Positions 25,515 to 34,404 of a stretch of DNA of 50,076 bases are shown here, one piece after another. The translations under genes and the position numbers were made by a program. Where the stretch lies: positions 1,189-51,264 of the forward strand of contig DEAA01000023.1 in NCBI GenBank assembly GCA_002346545.1. Reading direction: 5' to 3'. The notes below the pieces were generated by a model that worked only from the letters and a program-made list of their open reading frames with translations, was not told the DNA's origin and did no database searches. Source of the DNA: Acidobacteria bacterium UBA2994 (lineage in GTDB: Bacteria > Acidobacteriota > Vicinamibacteria > Vicinamibacterales > UBA8438). Every line of letters starts with the position of its first letter. Within the stretch, counting starts at the first letter, position 1.

Positions 25515-27968
25515 ATGCCTAGCTCACGTCTTTCGCTGGCGGCTATCGCCGCCACGACGATCTGGACGGCCACCCACGGTGTCGCCCTGACCGCGCAGCA
25601 GCAGACACTGGCCATCGAAGGGCTCCGGGCGCCGGTCGAGATCGTGACTGATCGGTGGGGCATTAACCACATCTACGCCACGCACGAATCCGACCTGTTC
25701 TTTGCGCAGGGCTATGCTGCCGCTCGAGATCGGCTGTTTCAGTTCGAGGTGTGGCGCCGGCAGGCCACCGGCACCGTGGCCGAGATTCTCGGACCACGTG
25801 AGCTCCAGCGGGACATCGGGGTGCGTCTGCATCGGTTCCGCGGTGACATGACCACGGAACTGAGCCAGTACCACGATCGTGGCGAGCAGATCGTTGGTGC
25901 GTTTGTCCGTGGTATTAACGCCTATATCGATCAGACGGCCGCCAATCCCGAGTTGCTGCCGATCGAGTTCGAACTATTGGGCATCGAGCCACGGCACTGG
26001 ACGCCTGAGGTGGTGATTTCGCGTCATCAGGGGTTGGTGGCGAATGTGACCTCCGAGCTCCGCAATGCGCGGGCGGTGGCCCGGCTGGGAGCCGACGCGG
26101 TGAAGGAGCTGAACTACTACTACGGTGATCCGGACCTCACTCTGGATCCAGCCATCGACCCGTCGCTGCTTACCGACGACATCCTCGACCTGTACCGTGC
26201 CCACCGCCGCTCGCTTCGATTCCAGCCCGAGGATGTGGTTGCCGAGCATCGTGGCGACCAGGAGACCTTCGAGCGGCTGGCGGCGGCGATGCCGAGTGAG
26301 ATCGATCTCGAAGCGCGGGACTACGACGCCATCGGTAGCAACAACTGGGTGGTGGCCGGAAGTCGGACGCTCACGGGTTTCCCGATGATGGTCAACGACC
26401 CACACCGGTCCCAGTTTGCACCGTCGCTTCGCTACTGGGTACACCTGATCGGCCCGGGCTGGAACGTGATCGGAGGCGGCGAGCCGGTGCTACCCGGGGT
26501 GTCGATCGGCCACAACGAGTATGGCGCCTGGGGACTGACGGTCTTCGGGCAGGACAACGAAGATCTCTACGTCTACGACACCAACCCGGAGAACCCGAAC
26601 GAATATCGCCACCTTGGCCGGTGGGAGCCGATGAGCGTTATCGAAGAGACGATCCCGGTCAAGGGGCAGGCCGACGAAACGGTCGAGCTGAAGTATACGC
26701 GCCATGGGCCGGTCCTCTTCGAAGATACCGAGAACCAAAAGGCCTATGCGCTCCGCGCGGCGTGGCTCGACTACGGCGGTGCGCCTTATCTGGCCAGCCT
26801 GCGGATGGATCAGGCGCGCAGCTGGGAAGAGTTCCGCGAGGCGTGCGAATTTAGCCGGATTCCTTCGGAGAACATGATCTGGGCCGACCGCGAGAAGAAC
26901 ATCGGCTACCAGGCGGTGGGCGTGTCGCCGATCCGTCCCCGCCACAGCGGCTTGGTGCCGGTGCCGGGAGACGGACGCTATGAATGGGACGGCTACCTCC
27001 CTATTCAGGCGCTGCCCAACGTGGTTAACCCAGAGAAGGGGTTCTATGGCACCGCCAACAACTACACAGTTCCCGACGGCTACGAGTACTGGGAGGCGCT
27101 CCACTACACCTGGGGTGACCAGATGCGGGCGGCCCGGGTCGAGGAGATGCTGGACGAAGGGCAGCATTTGACCGTGGCCGACATGATGCGGTTCCAGCAT
27201 GACGATTTAACCGTGGCCGGTCGTAACATCGTGCCGCTGCTCCGAGAGGTGCGCATCAACGATCTCGAGGTGGCCGCGCTGCGGGACCGCTTGCTCGACT
27301 GGGACTACGTGCTGGATAAGGACTCGGTCGAGGCGGCGATCTACGTGTCGTTTGAGCGCCGGCTGCGGCGGAACATGCGCGACACCGTGGTGCCGGCTGC
27401 GGCGCGTGATGACATCCGCAGCGTGAACATGAAGCGGCTGATCGACTGGCTCGTGGCTCCCGACGGGCGGTTCGGCGAAGCCCCGGTCGTCGGTCGCGAT
27501 GCGCTGCTCGCGCGGAGCTTGGCCGAGGGGCGCGCCGACCTGGTCGAGCGCCTGGGGCCAGATTCGTCAAACTGGAAGTACGGGCAGCCGAACTTCAAGC
27601 ATGCGCTGATCCGTCACCCGATGACTGCGGCGGTGTCGCCCGACCTGCGCCGCCGGCTGGACGTCGGTCCTGCGCCGCGCGGGGGCTACTCCGGTACGGT
27701 GCACAACACCGGCGGGGGCGATAATCAGACCTCTGGCGCCTCGTTCATGATCGTGGCCGACACGGCGAACTGGGACAATTCGGTGGGTCTCAATACCCCC
27801 GGCCAGTCGGGCGATCCCGATAGTCCGCACTACCGCGACATGTTCGAGCTGTGGGCGCGAAACCAGTACTTCCCGATCTTCTACAGCCGCGAAAAAATCG
27901 ACTCGGTTACCGAAAGTGTCACGATGCTCCAACCATCGGGGGACGCACCCTCCAGCGGCGGACGGTAG
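25515..27968 (+). CDS. secreted penicillin acylase-family N-terminal-nucleophile amidohydrolase
   Basis: 817 aa precursor. A signal peptide (about 1-27) leads to the alpha chain, a spacer and the beta chain. Autoproteolysis should occur at Gly274-Ser275 in AIGSNNWVVAGSRT; Ser275 becomes the nucleophile. MMVNDPHRS, GVSIGHNEYGAWGLT and YTRHGPV are further family motifs. The family includes penicillin G acylases, cephalosporin acylases and acyl-homoserine-lactone acylases, so the substrate is open. Ribosome-binding site AAAGGA lies 5 nt before the ATG. Followed by a secreted esterase after about 60 nt, so they may be cotranscribed. Confidence 0.92.
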   Translation: MPSSRLSLAAIAATTIWTATHGVALTAQQQTLAIEGLRAPVEIVTDRWGINHIYATHESDLFFAQGYAAARDRLFQFEVWRRQATGTVAEILGPRELQRDIGVRLHRFRGDMTTELSQYHDRGEQIVGAFVRGINAYIDQTAANPELLPIEFELLGIEPRHWTPEVVISRHQGLVANVTSELRNARAVARLGADAVKELNYYYGDPDLTLDPAIDPSLLTDDILDLYRAHRRSLRFQPEDVVAEHRGDQETFERLAAAMPSEIDLEARDYDAIGSNNWVVAGSRTLTGFPMMVNDPHRSQFAPSLRYWVHLIGPGWNVIGGGEPVLPGVSIGHNEYGAWGLTVFGQDNEDLYVYDTNPENPNEYRHLGRWEPMSVIEETIPVKGQADETVELKYTRHGPVLFEDTENQKAYALRAAWLDYGGAPYLASLRMDQARSWEEFREACEFSRIPSENMIWADREKNIGYQAVGVSPIRPRHSGLVPVPGDGRYEWDGYLPIQALPNVVNPEKGFYGTANNYTVPDGYEYWEALHYTWGDQMRAARVEEMLDEGQHLTVADMMRFQHDDLTVAGRNIVPLLREVRINDLEVAALRDRLLDWDYVLDKDSVEAAIYVSFERRLRRNMRDTVVPAAARDDIRSVNMKRLIDWLVAPDGRFGEAPVVGRDALLARSLAEGRADLVERLGPDSSNWKYGQPNFKHALIRHPMTAAVSPDLRRRLDVGPAPRGGYSGTVHNTGGGDNQTSGASFMIVADTANWDNSVGLNTPGQSGDPDSPHYRDMFELWARNQYFPIFYSREKIDSVTESVTMLQPSGDAPSSGGR

Positions 27969-28026
27969 CGTCGTCCATAGCTCGAGGCCCAGAGCCCAAG
28001 GGGACCAGCGGACCAAGGAGAGAACG

Positions 28027-28959
28027 ATGTTGAAGAAGCTGACGATCGGCGCATTTCTCACAGTCGTGGTGGCGCTGGCCTCACCCGCCCAAGCCCAGTT
28101 GACCGACACCGAGACCTGGGCCTCACACTTGTCGAATACCTATCGGGTCATCCCGAACGTCACCTATGGGACGGCAAGTAACCGAGAGAACAACGTCGAC
28201 CTCTACATTCCACGGGGAGCCGACGGCCCGACACCGGTACTGATGTATATCCATGGCGGCGGTTGGGTGGGCGGTTCGAAGGAAGCCAACGTGCTGCGGT
28301 TGCTCCCGTGGCTGGAGCGTGGCTGGGCGGTGGTCAACGTGCAATACCGACTGGGGCAGGTCGCGCTGGCGCCGGCCGCGGTCGAAGACTGCTTGTGCGC
28401 TCTGCGCTGGGTCATCCGCAACGCCGAGCAGTACAACATCGACACGAACCGGATCGTGGTGACCGGCAACTCGGCGGGCGGGCACCTCTCGCTGACTACA
28501 GGCATGATCCCTGCTTCGGCCGGGCTCGACCGTCAGTGTCCGGGCAACGAAGAGCTCTCGGTGGCGGCCATCATTAACTGGTATGGCATCACCGATGTGG
28601 GCGACCTGCTCGACGGCGAGAACATGAAGACCTACGCCGTGCAATGGATGGGCAGCATGCCGAACCGGTTCGAGATTGCCGAGCGGGTATCGCCGCTGAC
28701 CTACGTACGCGAGGGCCTGCCGCCGATTCTGACCATCCACGGTGACGCCGACCGGGTCGTGCCGCATCAGCATGCGGTGCGGCTGACCGATGCTCTAGAG
28801 AGCGAAGGCGTGACCGCTGAGCTGCACACGGTTTCGGGGGGTGGACATGGTGGGTTCAGTCGCGACGAGACCATCGCGATCTTCGAGGCTATCGATCGCT
28901 TCCTGGTCTCGAACGGGCTGGCCGCGACCGGCTCCGACGGAACGACGGGAGGGCAGTAG
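28027..28959 (+). CDS. secreted alpha/beta-hydrolase esterase (HSL/BD-FAE type)
   Basis: 310 aa from ATG 28027, preceded by AAGGAGAG. Signal peptide ends near AQAQ (residue 24). The oxyanion-hole motif is HGGGWVGG (76-83), the nucleophile is Ser149 in GNSAGGH, the acid is in HGDADRVVP and the base His is in GGGHGGF. Carboxylesterase acting on small acyl esters is likely. The stop abuts the GTG start of the next gene. Confidence 0.87.
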   Translation: MLKKLTIGAFLTVVVALASPAQAQLTDTETWASHLSNTYRVIPNVTYGTASNRENNVDLYIPRGADGPTPVLMYIHGGGWVGGSKEANVLRLLPWLERGWAVVNVQYRLGQVALAPAAVEDCLCALRWVIRNAEQYNIDTNRIVVTGNSAGGHLSLTTGMIPASAGLDRQCPGNEELSVAAIINWYGITDVGDLLDGENMKTYAVQWMGSMPNRFEIAERVSPLTYVREGLPPILTIHGDADRVVPHQHAVRLTDALESEGVTAELHTVSGGGHGGFSRDETIAIFEAIDRFLVSNGLAATGSDGTTGGQ

Positions 28960-30558
28960 GTGAGGAAGGGCTGCGTACTTCTTGCCGCGGCGGTGTTGGG
29001 CATTTGCGTCGGTGCGCTGCCGGCGGGGGCGCAGGAGTTCGGGACGGCGGTCGAGGCGTTCTGGGCGGCCGAGACGCAGGATGAGGTCGATGCTGCTGTC
29101 GACGCGTTGCTAGCGCTCGACCCCAAGATCGAGCCGCTCTTCGCCAGGCTGCGGGCCGGGCGGTCCTATGGGGTTGACGTGCCGCGGGGGCGCCAGCTGT
29201 TTACCCGGCAGAATGCCGACGGAACCGAGTTTCGCTACGAGGCCTACATCCCGGAGAGCTACGACCCCACCAGGCGGTATCCGGTGCGGGTGTATCTGCA
29301 CGGCGGCGTCTCACGACCCCGCCGCGACAATGCGCCGTTCTGGCGGAACGCCGAGCCGTATCTGCGTGACGACACCATCATCGTCTTCCCAGAGTCGTGG
29401 AACGAGGCGATGTGGTGGCAGACCAACCAGGTCGAGAACCTCGGCGGGGTCCTGACGCACCTCAAATCCACCTACAACCTGGACGAGAACGCCGTACATC
29501 TGGGAGGGATCTCCGACGGGGCCACCGGCGTCTTCTATCATGCGTTCAAGGCTCCCACCCCCTGGGCCAGCTTCCTCTCGTTCATCGGTCATCCCGTGGT
29601 CCTGGCTAATCCCCAGACCGAGACCCACGGGCAGATGTATGTCACGAATCTCAGGAACAAACCGTTCTTCGCGGTAAACGGAGGGCAGGATCGCCTCTAC
29701 CCGATCAGTTCGGTCCTGCCGTTCTTCCAGCTTTTCGTTAATGCGGGGATCTCTCTCGACTTCAGGCCGCAGCCCGAAGGTGGGCACAACATGGACTGGT
29801 GGCCTCAGGAGACGGCCAACGTGGATCAGTTCGTGGCCACCCGTCGCCGTATCCCGATGCCCGACCGGTTGGTCTGGCAGACCGAATCGGGCGAGCGGTT
29901 CAACCGGGTGCACTGGCTGGTGATCGACGAGCTGGGCCAAGTCGACGGCGAGAATGACTTCAGCGAGGACATCTTCAATTCGATCCAGCCATCGCCGCCC
30001 GGGGTCCCGATCGGATTCGACACGCTCGGCGAGCTCGCCAGCGGAGGGATCCAGCTGGTGGATCTGCTCAAGGGCTCGATGGCCGAGGTGGCCGGTGTAC
30101 GGGCCGGCGACGTGCTGGTGGAGATGAACGGGCGAGAGGTGGCTAACGTCCAGGATCTACGAGACGCCGTGCAGGCGCCGCGCGACAGTCCAGGTATGCC
30201 GCTGGCCGTACTGCGAGACGGTGAACGACTGAGCTTAACGCTGGTGCCGCCCGAGGTGGTGCAGGCGCAGCCGGCGCGAGAGGCCTTCCCGCTGCCCGAT
30301 CCATCAGGCCGGGCGCAGTTGCTGCGTGACGGCAATCGGATCGGCGTGGTTACCCAGGGGGTGCGACGCTACACGTTGCTGTTGTCACCCGAGCAGTTCG
30401 ATTTCACGCAGTCTTTCGAGGTCACAACCAACGGCGTCGTGTCGTTCGAGGGGCTGGTGGAGCCGAGTCCCGAAGCGATGCTCCGCTGGGCGGGCAGAGA
30501 CCGTGACCGCACGATGTTGTTCGGCGCCGAGCTTAAGATCGATGTGGGGAGGCCCTGA
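28960..30558 (+). CDS. secreted alpha/beta-hydrolase-like protein fused to a PDZ domain
   Basis: 532 aa; GTG start directly after the TAG of the esterase gene. Signal peptide ends near GAQ (25). Residues about 85-290 look like an esterase/PHB-depolymerase-type fold: YLHGGVSRP near 113 and Ser185 in GISDGATG as likely nucleophile, with candidate base His276 in PEGGHNMDW. Residues about 362-432 are a PDZ domain (GSMAEVAGVRAGDVLVEMNG). A C-terminal beta segment follows. Enzyme-PDZ fusions are common in proteases but unusual in esterases. PDZ may tether it to a partner or processed peptide. Enzymatic activity is inferred only. Confidence 0.75.
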   Translation: MRKGCVLLAAAVLGICVGALPAGAQEFGTAVEAFWAAETQDEVDAAVDALLALDPKIEPLFARLRAGRSYGVDVPRGRQLFTRQNADGTEFRYEAYIPESYDPTRRYPVRVYLHGGVSRPRRDNAPFWRNAEPYLRDDTIIVFPESWNEAMWWQTNQVENLGGVLTHLKSTYNLDENAVHLGGISDGATGVFYHAFKAPTPWASFLSFIGHPVVLANPQTETHGQMYVTNLRNKPFFAVNGGQDRLYPISSVLPFFQLFVNAGISLDFRPQPEGGHNMDWWPQETANVDQFVATRRRIPMPDRLVWQTESGERFNRVHWLVIDELGQVDGENDFSEDIFNSIQPSPPGVPIGFDTLGELASGGIQLVDLLKGSMAEVAGVRAGDVLVEMNGREVANVQDLRDAVQAPRDSPGMPLAVLRDGERLSLTLVPPEVVQAQPAREAFPLPDPSGRAQLLRDGNRIGVVTQGVRRYTLLLSPEQFDFTQSFEVTTNGVVSFEGLVEPSPEAMLRWAGRDRDRTMLFGAELKIDVGRP

Positions 30559-30704
30559 TCCTCGAGGGTGTCCGGTAATAGAACTGCTGGAAGTCGTTCG
30601 CGGTCAAAATCCAGTGTGTAGGTGTCCCAGAACCGGCGGGTGCTGTCTGGGGGGCATCGTGTGGGTCTACGAGCCGCGCTAGCCGCACGTTCCGGCGCAG
30701 TTGC

Positions 30705-30710
30705 TATAGT
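30705..30710 (+). promoter_or_regulatory. -10 box 11 nt before a short gene
   Basis: TATAGT followed by 11 nt and the ATG at 30722. Predicted leader about 5 nt with no ribosome-binding site. No clear -35. Confidence 0.45.
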
Positions 30711-30721
30711 GCGGGGACGCG

Positions 30722-31063
30722 ATGGCTGGACTGATCAAACTCTACGTCGCAGCCAACGCCACCGATGCCCACATGCTCGTGGCGCTGCTGGCGCATGAGG
30801 GTATCGAGGCGGTGGTTCGGGGTGACGGGTTCGTACCCCTGCAGGGAGGCCACCTCTTCAATATGGAGACCCGCCCCTCGGTCTGGGTGCTCGACGACGA
30901 GTACCGGCAGCGCGCCGAGGTCCTGGCCGGGGAGTTCGCACGACGCGGGCAGGCCGAGGAGGGCGACGAGTGGCGCTGTTCGTGCGGCGAGCAGGTCGAG
31001 GCCCAGTTCTTGGAGTGCTGGAACTGCGGGCGGGGGCGACCGACGTTCGACGTGTGCAGGTAG
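30722..31063 (+). CDS. DUF2007-like protein with C-terminal zinc ribbon
   Basis: 113 aa, cytoplasmic. Residues 3-70 (KLYVAANATDAHMLVALLAHEGIEA, ETRPSVWVLDDEYRQRAEVL) match the DUF2007 pattern, a small ferredoxin-like fold often called a putative signal-transducing protein. Cys86, Cys88, Cys99 and Cys102 (CSC..CWNC) form a probable zinc ribbon. Function unknown. Near-leaderless start. Confidence 0.78.
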   Translation: MAGLIKLYVAANATDAHMLVALLAHEGIEAVVRGDGFVPLQGGHLFNMETRPSVWVLDDEYRQRAEVLAGEFARRGQAEEGDEWRCSCGEQVEAQFLECWNCGRGRPTFDVCR

Positions 31064-31069
31064 GAGAAA

Positions 31070-31101
31070 CCCCGTCTCCGAGCCGAGGCTCGAGGACGGG
31101 G
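31070..31101 (-). terminator. strong hairpin terminator between convergent genes
   Basis: About 15-bp stem with one mismatch, arms CCCCGTC..GACGGGG outside and CGAGCC/GGCTCG inside. On the minus strand the stem is followed by TTTCT. It lies between the DUF2007-like gene stop and the PEGA gene stop (31151). Confidence 0.6.
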
Positions 31102-31150
31102 CGGCCGAAAAACTGGTGCCGACGACGCCGTTAGGGAAGCGGCCCGCTAC

Positions 31151-32341
31151 CTACGGCAGCTGCGTCAGAGAGCCCTCGTAGGTGATGGTTTCACCCGGCA
31201 GGATCATCACGTCGAATTCGAGCGGCACATACCCGGGTTCGACGACCTCGATGTGGTGCGGTCCCTCTTCGAGCCGCAGCCGCTGGAAGATCCCGTCGTA
31301 GTCGTTGACCAGACCGACGTAATAGCCGTCCACGAAGACTTCGCCGAACCGTGGCTTGACCTTCAGGCGAAGACTGCCGGTGTAGTAGTCCGACGTTCGA
31401 CCGTAGCCGGTGTAGAGGTACGGGTCATAGCCGTAGGTGTGACCGTAGTACCCGTTCCAGTACGGGTTGTAGCGGTCGTAAGACCCGTAGCCCACTCCGA
31501 ATCCCCGGTTGAACGTGCTGTAGCCAGGGAAATAGAAATAGCTGCCGTAGATCTGCGGGCCGCCACGATAGCGGCCGTAGTAGGGGCTCCAGCCTCGTCC
31601 ATACCCGCGGCCATAGCTACGGCCGCCGCCGTAGTTGTTGATGACGACGGGGCGAGAGGACAGGGGCGGTCGCGCGACGGCAGTTCCTACGACGTTGCCC
31701 GTGGGCGACCGCCGGTCCACGGCGCCGTCGCCCACCACGTTGCCCACGCGGCCGCCGCGGTTGCCACGACCAGGCCGACGGCGTTGGTCGATGACCGTCG
31801 TGCTGCCGCCGGGCGCGGTGACGCGGGCACCGCCGGTCGGCGAAGGCACAAGGGTACGGGCCCGACCGACCGCCGCACCGCCGCTGCGCGGATTCCGCTC
31901 GGGGGATCGCCGTAGGCCTCCACGTCGGGTGGTCCCGGCCGGAGCCACACGGTCGCCGTTGGCTGGCGACACAGGTGCCACACGCTGGCCGCCACGATTC
32001 GAGTCGGCCCCGTCACGTCGCGGCGCGCGGCGCCGGCCGACGGTCCGGTCGGTCCGGCCGCCGTCGCGGGGCTGCGAATTGGTCGATGGGGTCCGCCGCG
32101 GCCCCTGCCGCGAGGGCCCCTGAGTGCGCGGTGCGGTACGCTGAGGCGCCCGCTGTGGCGGACGTCTGGCCTGTGGGGCTTGACGCTGCGGCGCCCGCTG
32201 TGTTCGTGCGCGTCCACCCTCCTGCGACGTGCCGGTATCTCGGCGACGGGCACGGCCCTGACCGTCCTCGGAGGCCGCGACCGGGCCGGTCCAGATAGTC
32301 AGCATTAGCGCGCTCGAGAGGACAATGGCAAGGCGAGTCAT
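31151..32341 (-). CDS. exported low-complexity Arg/Gly/Tyr-rich protein with C-terminal PEGA domain
   Basis: 396 aa from ATG 32341, which opens a normal signal peptide (MTRLAIVLSSALMLTIW, cleavage near VAAS). Residues about 25-205 are disordered and Arg/Gln/Pro/Gly-rich. Residues about 210-315 are Tyr/Gly-rich with many YG, RG and GYG units. A C-terminal PEGA domain (about 325-396, RFGEVFVDGYYVGLVND, EGPHHIEVVEPGY) is a beta-sandwich found in surface-layer and cell-envelope proteins. The middle resembles sticky, self-associating sequences of surface or condensate-forming proteins. Exported, probably cell-envelope located. Codon use makes long open frames on the other strand, which I discount. 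Confidence 0.8.
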   Translation of the reverse strand: MTRLAIVLSSALMLTIWTGPVAASEDGQGRARRRDTGTSQEGGRARTQRAPQRQAPQARRPPQRAPQRTAPRTQGPSRQGPRRTPSTNSQPRDGGRTDRTVGRRRAPRRDGADSNRGGQRVAPVSPANGDRVAPAGTTRRGGLRRSPERNPRSGGAAVGRARTLVPSPTGGARVTAPGGSTTVIDQRRRPGRGNRGGRVGNVVGDGAVDRRSPTGNVVGTAVARPPLSSRPVVINNYGGGRSYGRGYGRGWSPYYGRYRGGPQIYGSYFYFPGYSTFNRGFGVGYGSYDRYNPYWNGYYGHTYGYDPYLYTGYGRTSDYYTGSLRLKVKPRFGEVFVDGYYVGLVNDYDGIFQRLRLEEGPHHIEVVEPGYVPLEFDVMILPGETITYEGSLTQLP

Positions 32342-32421
32342 GACGGCTCCTTCATGCAGACGTAACACTACTCACTTGCACAAGCATGACGCGTGCCAGA
32401 GTCTGTCGAAAAAGACCCCAG

Positions 32422-32451
32422 GAAAAAGGGCCTGTCTCGAGGTTCTCCGTG
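32422..32451 (+). repeat. copy A of a GAAAAAGGG..GAGGTTC intergenic repeat
   Basis: Shares GAAAAAGGG and CGAGGTTC, with a variable C/T/G-rich centre, with 34288-34317. Both copies are non-coding and flank the M20 gene. The remainder of the 32342-32637 gap shows no gene or clear promoter to me. Confidence 0.35.
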
Positions 32452-32637
32452 CTCATGGGTGTCCCTCTGTGGGGGCAGTCTGTCCGGTTCCTAGCACGGT
32501 GTACTGAAATAGGTCTCTCTGGTCACGACTCGGCGAGCATACCACCAAGCTGCGGCCTGTCGACTGGCGCTGGCTGCGAGGATCTGTCATCCTGGTTTCG
32601 ACCGGCGAGACGACTCGACCGCCACGAGGTGATGACC

Positions 32638-32859
32638 ATGGGGTTCTGTGAGCATTGTGAAGGCCAGCGGTTCGATCGGGCGCAGGTGCTCCGCCAGCTC
32701 AGAGAGACGCGTGCGCGGCTGCGAGACGGGTCGCTCACCTGCACGGCCGACGAGGCACTGATGCTGGCCATTAAGTCGGTGCGTGCGCTTGAGATTCCTC
32801 ACCTCGAGCCCGCCGACGACTTCTTCGACGAGTCAACCGAGGACCACGTGATCCACTAG
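32638..32859 (+). CDS. small CxxC-containing hypothetical protein
   Basis: 73 aa from ATG 32638; GAGGTG lies 7 nt upstream, favouring it over the ATG two codons earlier. N-terminal GFCEHCEG is a CxxC pair, followed by a charged helix (VLRQLRETRARLRDG) and an acidic tail (DDFFDESTEDHV). With only two Cys it might bind metal as a dimer. Family not recognised. Its stop overlaps the end of the M20 gene on the other strand by 4 nt. Confidence 0.55.
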   Translation: MGFCEHCEGQRFDRAQVLRQLRETRARLRDGSLTCTADEALMLAIKSVRALEIPHLEPADDFFDESTEDHVIH

Positions 32860-34247
32860 TGTCCTGCTACGTCGACCACGACTCTGTATAGGTATTCGAC
32901 GAAGAGGCGGAGCCCCTCCAGCAAGATCCGCTCGTCGGTGCCGTGGATCCCGCTCAGCGTGTCCCTGATCATGCCGACGCCGTAGGCCTGCACGCCTTGG
33001 GCGCGTACCTGGGCCGAATCGGTGGCTGCGACCAACATGGTCGGCAGCGTGAGGGCGTCGGGAAACATCTCCTGCTGGGTTCGCTCCAGCGCCATAAATA
33101 GCTCGCTGTCCAGTCGTGACGGCGGTGCCGCCGGACGCATGCTGGTGGGCGGCGTCACTTCCACTGCGGGGTCGTCGATGATTGTCCGCAGCGTGTCGAG
33201 AAACGCGTCCAGGTCTTCGTCAGGCAGGGCGCGGATGTCGAGTTCGGCTTCGGCTTCAGCCGGAATGACATTCCGGCGGAACCCGCCTGAGATGATGTTG
33301 GGTGAGATGCTGGTGCGTAGCATCGAGTTCACGGTGATGTCGTAGCGACGAAGCTCGTACTGGATCCGCGCGGTCTGCAACGGGTCTTCGAGGTTCCGGT
33401 ACCGGAACGCCGCCTCGGGGGTGCTGATGGTTGCCAGCCGGGACAGGAAGGCGCGCGTGGTTTCGTTGAGTCGCATCGGCGGCTGATAGACCCCGATCTT
33501 GGCAACCGCGGCAGCTAGGTGGACGATCGGATTGTCGAGTCGCGGAGCCGAACCGTGCCCCGCCGTGCCCCGCGCCACCAGTCGGATACCTCGCCATGGC
33601 ACCTTCTCGGTGGTGGCGACGCTGATCGTGTTCACCCTGCCGTCCACGGCTGACATCCGACCACCTTCGTTGATAGCGAATTCGGCCGCGATCTTGTTCC
33701 AGTGCTGCTCGACCATGAAGTCGATGCCGACCTCGGTGGTGCCTTCTTCACCCGCCTCGGCCAGTAAGACTACGTCTCGCGCTAGCGGGACGTTGTGTGC
33801 GACCAGCAGCCGAAGCACTTCGACCATCGCGGCAAGTTGTCCTTTGTCGTCCGAGGCGCCGCGGCCGTACAGATAGCCATCGCGGATTTCGCCCCCGAAC
33901 GGATCCATTGACCACTGGGCCGGGTCAACGCCCACCACGTCGGTGTGCGCCATCAGCAGCAGCGGTTCCTTAGAGCCATCGCCCTCGAGCCTGGCCACGA
34001 GGTTGCCGCGCGTTGGATCCAGGGCGTAAATATCCGACCCGATGCCGTCCTCGGCTAGCACGGTTTGCAGATAGCGGGCCACTTCGGTCTCGTTACCAGG
34101 CGGGCTAGTGGTGTCGATACGCACGAGCGCTTGCAGCAACTCGGCGGTTCTGGTCCCGGCCTGATCGAAGTCGGGGGGTTGAGCCGCCGTGGGTGGGGCG
34201 ACCAACCAGGTGGTCGTCAAGACTGAACAGAGAAGGAACTTTCGCAT
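32856..34247 (-). CDS. secreted M20-family metallopeptidase
   Basis: 463 aa from ATG 34247, which opens the signal peptide MRKFLLCSVLTTTWLV (cleavage near TAAQ). M20 motifs: LLLMAHTDVVGVD with the first zinc His and Asp, GRGASDDKGQ with the bridging Asp, LAEAGEEGTTEVG with the catalytic and metal Glu, and the dimerisation domain (residues about 220-340). LSGIHGTDERIL near the C-terminus supplies the last His. Similar to ArgE/DapE/CPG2 and carboxypeptidase PM20-type exopeptidases. Substrate likely short peptides in the periplasm. Confidence 0.9.
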   Translation of the reverse strand: MRKFLLCSVLTTTWLVAPPTAAQPPDFDQAGTRTAELLQALVRIDTTSPPGNETEVARYLQTVLAEDGIGSDIYALDPTRGNLVARLEGDGSKEPLLLMAHTDVVGVDPAQWSMDPFGGEIRDGYLYGRGASDDKGQLAAMVEVLRLLVAHNVPLARDVVLLAEAGEEGTTEVGIDFMVEQHWNKIAAEFAINEGGRMSAVDGRVNTISVATTEKVPWRGIRLVARGTAGHGSAPRLDNPIVHLAAAVAKIGVYQPPMRLNETTRAFLSRLATISTPEAAFRYRNLEDPLQTARIQYELRRYDITVNSMLRTSISPNIISGGFRRNVIPAEAEAELDIRALPDEDLDAFLDTLRTIIDDPAVEVTPPTSMRPAAPPSRLDSELFMALERTQQEMFPDALTLPTMLVAATDSAQVRAQGVQAYGVGMIRDTLSGIHGTDERILLEGLRLFVEYLYRVVVDVAGH

Positions 34248-34287
34248 GGGTGACTCGTGTGCTGGGTGACGCCAGCGCCGACAAAGT

Positions 34288-34317
34288 GAAAAAGGGGGAC
34301 AGGCCCCGAGGTTCGTG
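34288..34317 (+). repeat. copy B of a GAAAAAGGG..GAGGTTC intergenic repeat
   Basis: Partner of 32422-32451. This copy has an extra GGA and a GGCCCC centre. A search of the whole genome would show whether it is a dispersed REP-type element. Confidence 0.35.
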
Positions 34318-34367
34318 GCTACGTCGACTACGACCGGGTCCCTCGTGGGCCAAGGCGGCATGGCCTT

Positions 34368-34398
34368 ATTGTGACGTTCTCGAGGTTGGGGTCACAAT
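34368..34398 (+). promoter_or_regulatory. promoter with embedded 8-bp inverted repeat before the DinB-like gene
   Basis: ATTGTGAC (34368-34375) and GTCACAAT (34391-34398) are perfect inverted repeats 15 nt apart. TTGTGA serves as -35 and CACAAT as -10 (18-nt spacer), followed by 6 nt and the ATG at 34405. A protein binding the repeat would block the promoter. Confidence 0.45.
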
Positions 34399-34404
34399 CA
34401 CCGG

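Noticed and set aside
31253..32123. Long plus-strand frames across the PEGA gene
   Set aside because: Compositionally biased products opposite a gene with signal peptide and PEGA domain; caused by its codon bias.
32386..32637. N-terminal extension of the CxxC small protein
   Set aside because: The extension covers non-coding repeat sequence; ATG 32638 has the ribosome-binding site.
34369..34398. CRP-type site (TGTGA..TCACA) before the DinB-like gene
   Set aside because: The half sites are 17 nt apart instead of 6, so it does not fit CRP; kept only as a generic inverted repeat.
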